The notes below the pieces were generated by a model. It searched no databases, was not told where the DNA came from, and saw only the letters and a program-made list of their open reading frames with translations. The translations under genes were made by a program, and so were the position numbers. 14,452 nt of DNA from Conexibacter sp. Lineage in GTDB: Bacteria; Actinomycetota; Thermoleophilia; Solirubrobacterales; Solirubrobacteraceae. Shown here one piece after another: positions 1 through 6,681 of the stretch. The stretch's first letter is position 1. Every line of letters starts with the position of its first letter. The stretch is from the NCBI GenBank assembly GCA_025964215.1, contig JAOPZG010000044.1, positions 1-14,452 on the forward strand. Reading direction: 5' to 3'.

Positions 1-465
1 GCGGTCGATCGTCGCGAGCAGGAAGGCGACGATGAGGCCCTCGGAGTTGCCCAGCGCGGCGTTGCGGATCCACCACGGCGCGATGCCGAGGGCGACCGCC
101 GCCGCGACGCCGCCGACGATCCCGCCGCCGAGCCGGCGCGAGACGCGGAAGGCGAGCACGATCGCGGCGATCGCGCCGGCGCGGGCGACGACGAGCCAGA
201 GGTCCGGCGCCCACGAGCCGAAGAGCGAGAAGACGGTGGTGAAGATCACCGGCAGCGGCTTCCACGACGGCCCCTGCGCGGTGACGAGGTCGAGGTGCGT
301 GATCTCCCGGCCCCAGATGATCCACGACCACGGGTCGTAGGTCGGGGCGCTGGGCAGCAGCAGCGTCAGCGCCGCGATGAGCACCGACGCGACGACCAGG
401 GCGAGAGCGCCGTGCGCACGGGCAGAGGCCAGCGCCGTACCGGACGGCGCCTGCGGGACCTGCAC
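1..465 (-). CDS. GT-C family polytopic membrane glycosyltransferase (partial, 5' part only)
   Basis: Only the first ~155 codons lie in the window; the gene continues past base 1. A hydrophobic helix (residues about 20-37) is followed by an extracytoplasmic loop with YDPWSWIIWGREI (43-55) and then THLDLVTAQGPSWKPLP. An acidic residue in the first loop after the first helix is the usual place for the catalytic Asp of GT-C enzymes, which use polyprenyl-phosphate-linked sugars. More helices follow (about 74-106 and 117-132). Start: GTG at 465 has GAGGAA nine bases upstream; an in-frame GTG at 489 is the alternative and lies nine bases after a TACCCT -10-like hexamer. The upstream limit is an in-frame TAA at 535-537. 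It is divergent from the epimerase-like operon. It could be a mannosyltransferase of the ArnT/PMT or GT87 kind; the subfamily and the sugar cannot be told from this piece. Confidence 0.72.
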   Translation of the reverse strand, partial: MQVPQAPSGTALASARAHGALALVVASVLIAALTLLLPSAPTYDPWSWIIWGREITHLDLVTAQGPSWKPLPVIFTTVFSLFGSWAPDLWLVVARAGAIAAIVLAFRVSRRLGGGIVGGVAAAVALGIAPWWIRNAALGNSEGLIVAFLLATIDR

Positions 466-670
466 AGCGGAGCGTTCCTCGACCAGCACGGCGATCGGAG
501 GGTATGCCCGACGGGGGACGATCTCCCGCGCGCCTTAACGAAGCGCAACGCTCGGATCGGCCGGATCTCCAAAGGATGGTCCGCCCTAACCGATGGTTCG
601 GGGTTTCGCCCCCAAGGGGCCTGAGCGCACCCGTTCCGGACTTAGGCTCTCGATCGAGGCACTGACCATC
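466..670. promoter_or_regulatory. Divergent intergenic region between the GT-C gene and the epimerase-like operon
   Basis: About 205 non-coding bases between two divergent starts. It holds CGGATC at 553-558 and 562-567, and GATGGTCCG / GATGGTTCG direct repeats beginning at 575 and 592, 17 bases apart. The second lies inside AACCGATGGTT (588-598), whose outer AACC/GGTT halves are inverted. CAAA at 570-573 lies 15 bases before ACCGATGG, which loosely resembles the sigma-28/WhiG pattern TAAA-N15-GCCGATAA. Further right is a TAGGCT hexamer at 643-648. Confidence 0.45.
587..648 (+). promoter_or_regulatory. Putative promoter module of the epimerase-like operon (CCGATGGT box plus TAGGCT -10)
   Basis: CCGATGGTTCGGGG starts at 590 and a TAnnnT-type -10 (TAGGCT) sits at 643-648, 53 bases further on. 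The same two elements occur before the gene at 5839 with nearly equal spacing (CCGATGGT 5775, TACAGT 5827; 52 bases). Both copies also carry GTTCCGGA between them (633-640 and 5806-5813). If transcription starts about seven bases after the -10, the box centres near -61, where class I activators bind. No good -35 hexamer is visible. The activator reading is inference. Confidence 0.4.
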
Positions 671-1858
671 GTGACTGAGATCCTTCGCACCCCCGGACTG
701 CGCCTTGCCGCCGTCGAACCGCCCGGCGTCGTCGCCGACTCCGTGCTGTTCGTCGTCGACGAGCCGTCGGACAGCATCCACGTCGTCCCGCTGCTGCACG
801 CGCTGCGGCGCCAGACGCACGTCAACCCGGTCGTGATCTTCACGAGCGCGGCCGCCCGCGAGACGTTCGACGACCTCGCGCTGATGGGCTCGGTGCGCCT
901 GCGCCCCGAGCACCGCACGCTCGACCTCGGCGCGCACGACGCGACCGAGCGCACGTCCGTCGCGCTGCGCGCCTTCGGGGCGATCCTCGACGAGGACCTC
1001 CCCGCCGTCGTCGTGCTGGTCGGCGCCGGCGACGCGACGCTCGCCGCCGCGCTGGCGACCGCCAAGGCCGGCGTCCCGATCCTGCGCCTCGACGGCGGCA
1101 TGCGCGCCGGCGACTGGAGCCGCCCGGACGAGATCAACCGCACGCTGATCGACCGGCTCGCCGACACGCTGCTGGTCAGCGGCCCCACCGAGGTCCGCAC
1201 GCTGGAGCACGAGGGCACCTCGACCAGCCGCGTGCACGAGGTCGGCAACCTCGCCGTCGACCTCCTGGACCGCTGGCGCCGCCGCGCCGAGGAGCGCGCG
1301 GTCTGGACACGCATCGGCGTGCGTCCCGACGACTACGCCCTGGTCGTCCTGGAGCGCCGCGAGAACCTCGCCGACGCCGAGCGCCTGCGCGCGATCGTCG
1401 AGGCGCTCGCGACCACGGCGCGCTCGCGCCCCGTCGTCTTCGCCGTCCCCGGGTGGGCCAACCCGCAGTTCCGCCGCGACCTGCGGCCCGAGCAGCTGCG
1501 CGCGCTCGGCCTGGTCTGCGTCGGGCCGCTCTCCTACGTCGACCTCCTGTCGCTGAAGCTCCGCTCCGCGGGCGTCATCACCGACTCGATCACCGTCCAG
1601 GACGAGCTGACCGCGCTCGGGCGCCGCAGCTTCACGCTGGCCGACACGGCCGAGCGCGTCGCGACGGTCACCGACGGGACGAACGTCCTCATCGGTCACG
1701 ACCCGGCCGACCTCGTGCTCGTCGACTTCGACGGCGCGCCGACGCCGGAGGTCGCCGGCGCCCCGATCCCGCTGTGGGACGGCTGCACCGGGATCCGCGC
1801 GGCCGACGTGCTGGTCAGCAACTACATCTTCGAGCGCGCGCTCGGCGTCGAGGTCTAG
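671..1858 (+). CDS. UDP-N-acetylglucosamine 2-epimerase-like protein with a divergent active site
   Basis: 395 aa with the GT-B-like fold pattern of the WecB/WlbD 2-epimerase family, which interconverts UDP-GlcNAc and UDP-ManNAc (or derivatives) in the cytoplasm. Family landmarks occur in order: VLFVVDEPSDSIHVVPLLHAL (25-45), VGAGDAT (117-123), LDGGMRAGD (140-148), RPDEINRTL (151-159), LERRENL (227-233), TDSITVQDEL (304-313). Compared with remembered E. coli WecB, Asp95 is kept (D121), but Lys15 becomes His, Glu117 becomes Asp, Glu131 becomes Asp, His213 becomes Glu, GTRPE is lost, and SGG in the DSGGxQEE motif is S-I-T. I chose GTG 671 (GAGG 11 bases upstream) because in-frame ATG 593 lies inside the promoter box and adds 26 unlike residues. 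The stop TAG directly precedes the next ATG. It may be a non-classical epimerase, a hydrolase-type relative or a sugar-nucleotide-binding pseudoenzyme. Confidence 0.75.
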   Translation: MTEILRTPGLRLAAVEPPGVVADSVLFVVDEPSDSIHVVPLLHALRRQTHVNPVVIFTSAAARETFDDLALMGSVRLRPEHRTLDLGAHDATERTSVALRAFGAILDEDLPAVVVLVGAGDATLAAALATAKAGVPILRLDGGMRAGDWSRPDEINRTLIDRLADTLLVSGPTEVRTLEHEGTSTSRVHEVGNLAVDLLDRWRRRAEERAVWTRIGVRPDDYALVVLERRENLADAERLRAIVEALATTARSRPVVFAVPGWANPQFRRDLRPEQLRALGLVCVGPLSYVDLLSLKLRSAGVITDSITVQDELTALGRRSFTLADTAERVATVTDGTNVLIGHDPADLVLVDFDGAPTPEVAGAPIPLWDGCTGIRAADVLVSNYIFERALGVEV

Positions 1859-3034
1859 ATGGCGGTCGCGGTGCGCGTCGCCCGGACGGCGGAGGAGCTC
1901 GACGCGCTGCGCGCGACGTGGCTCGGCCTGGAGCCGCGCTCGATCGACGCGCTGCCCGACGTCTTCGGCGCGGTGCTCGACGGCCGCCCCGAGGTGCTCG
2001 GCGCGTACGTCGCCGTCGCCGAGCGCGACGGCGCGCCCGTCGCCCTGGCGGCGTGCCGGATCGAGGACCGCCACGCCGAGGCGCGCTTCGGCTACGCGAC
2101 CCTGCACCGCGCGCGGCTGTGCACGCTGACGCTCGTCCACGGCGGGATCGTCGGCGCCGACGACGACGCCGAGGCGGTCGACGCCCTCGCCGCGCAGCTG
2201 GTCGCCGCGGTCGACGCGCGCGAGGCCGACGCCGTCTTCTTCCACAAGCTCGCGCTCGACTCGCCGCTGCACCGCGCGGTGCTCAGGGCGGCGCCGAAGC
2301 GGCGGCGCCAGCGCTTCCTGGCGGTCGACCGCCACTGGACGCGCGAGCTGCCCGACACCTACGAGGCGTTCTTGTCGTCCTTGTCGCGGCGCAAGCACCT
2401 CAAGTACTACCTGCGCAAGCTCGACAAGGAGTACGGCGAGCGCCTGGCGCTGAGACGACTCCATCATGTTGAAGACCTCGAGACGCTGCTGGCCGACGTC
2501 GAGGCCGTCGCCGCCCGCACCTACCAGCGCGGCCTGGACGCCGGCTTCCACGCCGAGCGCGACCGCGACGTCGTCCGCACCGGCCTCGCCGCCGGCCGCT
2601 ACAACGCGTGGGTGCTGTCGATCGACGGCGCGCCGGTCGCCTTCGAGTACGGCGAGCTCCACGGCGGGACCTACTTCCTCGGCGGCAAGGGCTACGTGCC
2701 CGAGCTGCGCGACAAGAGCCTCGGCAACTACGTCGCGCTGCGCGTCCTGCAGGAGCTGATCGGCGAGGGCTCGGCCCAGCGGATCGACTTCGGCTTCGGC
2801 GACGCCGACTACAAGCGCTCGTTCGGCGACGGCGGCTGGGACGAGGCGGACCTCACGGTCTACGCGCGCCGCCCGCGGCCCTTGGCGATCAACGCGCTGC
2901 ACTCGGCGATCGTGGGCGCCGACCACGCCGCGCGGCGTCTCGCCGGCCGCGACCGCGTCGCCAAGGTGAAGTCCTCGTGGCGCTCGCGCCGCGTGCCGAC
3001 CATCACGCCCCTATCGTCGGAGCCTTCGTCGTGA
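1859..3034 (+). CDS. GNAT-fold acyltransferase, CelD/BcsL (Acetyltransf_6) family
   Basis: 391 aa. The C-terminal half (about 165-325) has the CelD/BcsL/FemAB-like GNAT pattern: YEAFLSSLSRRKHLKYYLRKL (168-188), a middle segment around YNAWVLSIDGAPVAFEYGEL (248-267), YFLGGKGYVPELRDKSLGNY (272-291, the acyl-CoA-binding region) and IDFGFGDADYKRSF (309-322). Members of this family acylate or aminoacylate polysaccharides or cell-wall precursors and are common in exopolysaccharide loci. The N-terminal half (1-160) looks like the partly degenerate first GNAT lobe. Start ATG 1859 follows the previous stop with no gap, so translation is probably coupled. It ends in a 4-base GTGA overlap with the next gene. 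No signal peptide: cytoplasmic. The likely role is to add an acyl group to a sugar of the polymer; the acyl donor and acceptor cannot be read from the sequence. Confidence 0.78.
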   Translation: MAVAVRVARTAEELDALRATWLGLEPRSIDALPDVFGAVLDGRPEVLGAYVAVAERDGAPVALAACRIEDRHAEARFGYATLHRARLCTLTLVHGGIVGADDDAEAVDALAAQLVAAVDAREADAVFFHKLALDSPLHRAVLRAAPKRRRQRFLAVDRHWTRELPDTYEAFLSSLSRRKHLKYYLRKLDKEYGERLALRRLHHVEDLETLLADVEAVAARTYQRGLDAGFHAERDRDVVRTGLAAGRYNAWVLSIDGAPVAFEYGELHGGTYFLGGKGYVPELRDKSLGNYVALRVLQELIGEGSAQRIDFGFGDADYKRSFGDGGWDEADLTVYARRPRPLAINALHSAIVGADHAARRLAGRDRVAKVKSSWRSRRVPTITPLSSEPSS

Positions 3035-3909
3035 CCCTCTCCTACGCGCTCGTCACGCCGGCGCGCAACGAGTCCGAGAACCTGCCGCGGCTCGCGGAGT
3101 CCGTGCTCGCGCAGACGCTGCCGCCGGCCGCCTGGGTGATCGTCGACGACCACTCCGACGACGGCAGCTTCGCGTGGACCGAGGGGCTCGCCGCCGAGCA
3201 GGCGTTCGTCCACGCCGAGGCGTGGGAGGGCCCGAACACCGGGGCGCTGTCGGAGGGCCGCCGCGAGGCGCGCGACCTGCACGCGTTCCGCGCGGGGATC
3301 GACGCGCTGCCGGCGCCGGCCGACATCGTCATCAAGGTCGACGCCGACACCGCCTTCGAGCCCGACTACTTCGAGCGCCTGCTCGCGAAGTTCGCCGAGC
3401 AGCCCGACCTCGGGATCGCCGGCGGCGGCTGCTACGAGCGCGAGGACGGCGACTGGGTCCTGCGCTCGACCGCCGCATCGCACCCGCGCGGCGCCTCGCG
3501 CGCCTACCGCTGGGAGCTCGTGGAGGACATCCGCGCCCTCGAGCCGCGGATGGGCTGGGACGGGCTCGACGAGGTCAAGGCCGAGCTGCGCGGCTACCGC
3601 ACGCGGCAGTTCCCGGAGATCGCCTTCCGCCACTACCGCCCCGAGGGCGGCCGCGAGCGCCACCGCCTGCGCGCCCGCGCCGTGACCGGCCGCGCGTCGT
3701 GGTTCATGGGCTACCGCCCGAGCTTCCTCGTGCTTCGCGCGCTGCACCGCACGCGCAAGGACCCGGCCGCGATCGCGATGATCTGGGGCTACTTCTCCGA
3801 GGCGGCCAAGCGCACCCCGCGCTGCGCGGACCGCGAGGTCGTCGCCGCCGTCCGCCAGCGCCAGGCGCTGCAGACGCTGCTGCGCGAGGGCTTCCCCGAG
3901 CGCACGTGA
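3031..3909 (+). CDS. Glycosyltransferase family 2
   Basis: 292 aa soluble GT-A enzyme. It begins with the GT2 signature YALVTPARNESENLPRLAES (5-24), followed by VIVDDHSDDGS (36-46), which binds the nucleotide. The metal-binding DxD is in KVDADTAFEP (102-111). WDGLDE (176-181) occupies the place of the catalytic ED/acceptor motif, and FRHYRP (199-204) follows. The C-terminal part (225-260) is amphipathic and may touch the membrane. GTG 3031 overlaps the previous stop by four bases (GTGA), with GGAG about nine bases upstream; an open frame extends upstream to 2608 but only as a shadow of the acyltransferase gene. The enzyme would add a sugar to the lipid-linked repeat unit on the cytoplasmic side. 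Donor sugar unknown. Confidence 0.82.
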   Translation: MTLSYALVTPARNESENLPRLAESVLAQTLPPAAWVIVDDHSDDGSFAWTEGLAAEQAFVHAEAWEGPNTGALSEGRREARDLHAFRAGIDALPAPADIVIKVDADTAFEPDYFERLLAKFAEQPDLGIAGGGCYEREDGDWVLRSTAASHPRGASRAYRWELVEDIRALEPRMGWDGLDEVKAELRGYRTRQFPEIAFRHYRPEGGRERHRLRARAVTGRASWFMGYRPSFLVLRALHRTRKDPAAIAMIWGYFSEAAKRTPRCADREVVAAVRQRQALQTLLREGFPERT

Positions 3910-4616
3910 GCGCCGCGTCGGGGTTGGCCGCCGGAGCGGGCGTCGCCGTCGCGGCGGGCGCTGCCGTGCTCGCCGGCGAGGCGCTGACGTACGCGGCGAA
4001 GAAGCGCGAGATCGCCGCGCTGCGCGCGCGCTGCCGCGAGCGCGGCGTCGTCGCGCTGACCTACGACGACGGCCCGGGCCCGGAGATCACGCCGCGGCTG
4101 CTGGAGCTGCTCGCGCGCCAAGGCGCGCACGCGACCTTCTTCTCGCTCGGGCGCCGCGCGGTGCTCGCGCCGGAGATCCTCGACGCCGTCGCCGCCGCCG
4201 GCCACGAGATCGGCTGCCACTCGCTCCTGCACCGCAACGCGTGGAAGACCGCGCCCTGGTCGGCGCTCGCCGACATCTCCGCCGGCTACGACGCGCTCGC
4301 GCCCTGGGTCCCGGCCGACGGCCGCTTCCGCCCGCCCAACGGCAAGCAGACCCTCCTGACCCGCCGCGCGCTGCGCCGCCGCGCCGCACCCGTCGCCTGG
4401 TGGACGATCGACTCGGGCGACACCTACGCCTCGCTCCCCGACCCCGCCCACGCCGCCGACCGCGTCCGCGCCGACGGCGGCGGCATCGTCCTCCTGCACG
4501 ACCACAGCGAGGACCGCCCCGCCGAGCGCCTCGACTTCGTCCTCGACGCCACCGAGCGCGTGCTCGCCACCGCCCGCGCCGAGGGCCTCGCCGTCCGGCC
4601 GCTGCGCGAGCTCTAG
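3906..4616 (+). CDS. Membrane-anchored polysaccharide deacetylase (NodB homology, CE4)
   Basis: 236 aa. An Ala/Gly-rich hydrophobic stretch (about 4-29) looks like a signal anchor and is followed by Lys/Arg. The NodB domain has all five motifs: TYDDGPG (52-58, catalytic base and metal Asp), HSLLH (105-109, metal His pair), RPPNG (142-146), WTIDSGD (166-172) and IVLLHDH (194-200, catalytic His). CE4 enzymes remove N- or O-acetyl groups from sugar polymers using a divalent metal, so this one is predicted to be active and to work outside the membrane. GTG 3906 overlaps the previous stop by four bases. It is the last gene of the operon, and convergent with the oxidoreductase gene. Presence of an acyltransferase in the same operon suggests that the degree of acylation is set by adding and removing groups. 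Confidence 0.88.
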   Translation: MSAASGLAAGAGVAVAAGAAVLAGEALTYAAKKREIAALRARCRERGVVALTYDDGPGPEITPRLLELLARQGAHATFFSLGRRAVLAPEILDAVAAAGHEIGCHSLLHRNAWKTAPWSALADISAGYDALAPWVPADGRFRPPNGKQTLLTRRALRRRAAPVAWWTIDSGDTYASLPDPAHAADRVRADGGGIVLLHDHSEDRPAERLDFVLDATERVLATARAEGLAVRPLREL

Positions 4617-4640
4617 CGGCGCGCAGCGCTCGTCGCCGGT

Positions 4641-5711
4641 CTAGCCCGCCGCGATCAGCCCCGCGTCGAACCGCTGCACCGCGCCGCCGTTGTCCAGCGA
4701 GCGCTGGAGCGCCTCGAGCACCTCGACGACCGCCAGGCCCTGCGCGGCGCCGCTGCGCGGCTCCTCCTCGCCGCGGACGCAGCGGGCGAAGTGGCGGCAC
4801 TGGATCCGCAAGGGCTCCTCGCTCGAGATCCGCGGGATCGAGGTGTCGCCGTGGCGGAGCTGGACGTACTCGCCGTAAGACGCCGGCTGCCACTCGCGCC
4901 CCTCGGCGTTGCCGGAGTGCGTGACGCCCTTGTTGAAGATCTTGACCTTCTCGTCGGGGTTCATGTCGTCGAAGACCGCCATCTTCTCGGAGCCGACGAT
5001 CGTCATCTTGCGCATCTTGAACGGGTCCATCCAGGACAGGTGCATGTGCGCGATGACGCCGCTCGGGAAGCGCAGCACGCCGAAGACGACGTCCTCGATC
5101 CCCTCGTGGATGAAGCACTGGCCCTGGGCCGAGACGCTCTCGGGCAGCTCGCCGACCAAGTGCAGCAGCACGGAGATGTCGTGCGCGCCCAGCGACCACA
5201 GCGCGTTCTCGTCGCTGCGCACCTGGCCGAGGTTCTGGCGGTTGGTGTAGAGGTAGTGCGTCCGGCCCAGCTCGCCGCCGTCCACCAGCTCCTTGAGCTT
5301 GGCGACCGCGGGATGGTGGACGAGCAGGTGCCCGACGACCATCAGCCGGCCGGCGCGCTCGGCGGCCCCGGACATCGCGCGGGCGTCCGCGCTGGTCAGC
5401 GCCAGCGGCTTCTCCACGAAGACGTGCTTGCCGGCCTCGATCGCGCGGATCGCGAGCGCGGCGTGCGTCGGGGCGCTCGTGGCGATCGAGACGGCCTCGA
5501 CCGTCTCGTCGGCGAGGACCTCGTCGAAGTCCCTGGTGACGCGCGCCTCCTGGAACTGGCGGCCCATGCGGTCCAGGCGGCCCTCGTCGAGGTCGCAGAG
5601 CCACGCGAGCTCGGTCTCCTCCAGTCCGCTCCACGCGCGTGCCAGGTTGGGGCCCCAGTAACCGAGGCCGAGGGCGGCCACGCGGACCGGGTTCGTGCGG
5701 AGATCGCTCAT
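4641..5711 (-). CDS. Gfo/Idh/MocA family NAD(P)-dependent sugar oxidoreductase
   Basis: 356 aa. The N-terminal Rossmann fold begins VRVAALGLGYWGPNLAR (9-25) with GLGYWG (15-20), followed by CDLDEGRL (39-46), which binds the cofactor ribose. IATSAPTHAAL (76-86) and EKPLALT (100-106), with the conserved Lys101, close the domain. SLGAHDISVLLHL (173-185) supplies the His/Asp pair used in hydride transfer. The family includes UDP-GlcNAc-uronate 3-dehydrogenases (WlbA type), which act on nucleotide sugars in the cytoplasm, and the location in a polysaccharide locus favours such a substrate. The start is ATG 5711, with GGAGGAGG ten bases upstream; TTG at 5717 is too close to that ribosome site. It is the only minus-strand gene between two plus-strand operons, divergent from the Wzz-like gene. 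An alternative is an inositol or other sugar dehydrogenase. Confidence 0.83.
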   Translation of the reverse strand: MSDLRTNPVRVAALGLGYWGPNLARAWSGLEETELAWLCDLDEGRLDRMGRQFQEARVTRDFDEVLADETVEAVSIATSAPTHAALAIRAIEAGKHVFVEKPLALTSADARAMSGAAERAGRLMVVGHLLVHHPAVAKLKELVDGGELGRTHYLYTNRQNLGQVRSDENALWSLGAHDISVLLHLVGELPESVSAQGQCFIHEGIEDVVFGVLRFPSGVIAHMHLSWMDPFKMRKMTIVGSEKMAVFDDMNPDEKVKIFNKGVTHSGNAEGREWQPASYGEYVQLRHGDTSIPRISSEEPLRIQCRHFARCVRGEEEPRSGAAQGLAVVEVLEALQRSLDNGGAVQRFDAGLIAAG

Positions 5712-5756
5712 CGCCAACCATCCTCCTCCGACCGCGCGCGCAGGGCACCCGCAGCA

Positions 5757-5832
5757 CGGTTAGCGGGCACCTAGCCGATGGTCGGGGATCAGCGCCCCGG
5801 AGGCGGTTCCGGAGCCGATCCAGGCTTACAGT
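5757..5832 (+). promoter_or_regulatory. Putative promoter and operator of the Wzz-Wzy-Wzx operon, shared divergent region
   Basis: A near-perfect inverted repeat, CGGTTAG (5757-5763) and CTAGCCG (5771-5777) with a 7-base spacer, overlaps the CCGATGGTCGGGG box (5775-5787). GTTCCGGA (5806-5813) and a -10-like TACAGT (5827-5832) follow. The gene starts at GTG 5839, six bases after the -10, and no Shine-Dalgarno sequence lies close to it, so the mRNA may be leaderless. The same elements precede the operon starting at 671. The inverted repeat lies between the two divergent genes and could control both. Seen in sequence; function inferred. Confidence 0.45.
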
Positions 5833-5838
5833 CGAGCT

Positions 5839-6672
5839 GTGGACATCACCCAGCACCTCGCAGTCCTCAGCCGCTGGCGGAAGGTCATCCTGGCCAGCCT
5901 GTTCCTCGGCGTGATCCTGGCTGCGCTCTTCACGATCAAGGTCCCGCCGAAGGACGGCAAGCTCGACTGGCGCCGCCCCGAGAAGTGGCAGAGCACGTCG
6001 CGGATCCTCGTGACCCAGAACGGCGCCCCGTGGGTCCGCACGACGCTGCCCGGCGGCGCGAGCACGAGCGACCTCAACTCGCCGCTCACCGGCAAGAAGG
6101 CCGCCGTCGACCCGTCCACGCCCGACTACGCCGACCCGTCGCGCCTGTCGCTGCTGGCCGTCATCTACTCCTTCATCAGCCAGTCGAACACGATCAGCGA
6201 CATCGCGAGCAAGCGCCTGCCGCCCGGCGGCTCGGTCACCGCGCTCCCGCTGAACAACCAGCAGTCGGGCAGCCTCCCGCTGATCGAGCTGACGACGACC
6301 GGCTACAGCAAGTCCGCCGCGACCGCGCTGAACGTCGAGCGCAGCACCGCGCTCTCGACCTACCTCGAGGGCCAGCAGAAGGCCAACGACGTCCCCGACG
6401 GCCAGCGCGTCAAGCTGGCGGTGCTGAACAAGCCCGAGGCGACGATGATCTCCTCGCACGGCATGCCGCTCGGGATCGCCCTGATCTTCCTGGCCGGCGC
6501 GGCCGGCATCGCCGCCAGCTACGTCCTGGAGAGCCTGCGGATCAGCCGCCAGAACGCCGCCGTCGAGGCGATGGAGCACGGCGCGCTGGTCGAGCACCCG
6601 ACGCTCGGCAACGGCAACGGCTCCTCGGCGGCCTCGTCCCTCTCCGACGCACCGAAGCGCAACCTCCGCTAG
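5839..6672 (+). CDS. Wzz-like polysaccharide chain-length determinant / co-polymerase
   Basis: 277 aa with the PCP topology: a short cytoplasmic N-terminus, one transmembrane helix (about 16-34), a long extracytoplasmic domain (35-208) and a second helix (about 209-230) after a KPEATMISSHGMP segment, which resembles the proline-containing stretch before TM2 in this family. The cytoplasmic tail (231-277) is rich in Ser, Gly and Asn and has no Walker motifs or Tyr cluster, so no tyrosine autokinase is fused. Wzz/KpsE-type proteins control polymer length with Wzy and may guide export. Start GTG 5839 appears leaderless (TACAGT at 5827-5832, no ribosome site). It is the first gene of the assembly operon; the next gene starts nine bases after its stop. 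Sequence similarity is weak, as usual for PCPs, so topology and context carry the call. Confidence 0.7.
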   Translation: MDITQHLAVLSRWRKVILASLFLGVILAALFTIKVPPKDGKLDWRRPEKWQSTSRILVTQNGAPWVRTTLPGGASTSDLNSPLTGKKAAVDPSTPDYADPSRLSLLAVIYSFISQSNTISDIASKRLPPGGSVTALPLNNQQSGSLPLIELTTTGYSKSAATALNVERSTALSTYLEGQQKANDVPDGQRVKLAVLNKPEATMISSHGMPLGIALIFLAGAAGIAASYVLESLRISRQNAAVEAMEHGALVEHPTLGNGNGSSAASSLSDAPKRNLR

Positions 6673-6681
6673 CGCCCGGCC

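Noticed and set aside
593..670. ATG 593 as the start of the epimerase-like gene
   Set aside because: The ATG is inside the CCGATGGT box and upstream of the proposed -10 at 643-648; the added 26 residues have no family counterpart. GTG 671 was preferred.
4617..4640. Terminator between the convergent deacetylase and oxidoreductase genes
   Set aside because: Only a weak 5-bp CGGCG/CGCCG stem with no T-run; not enough for a call.
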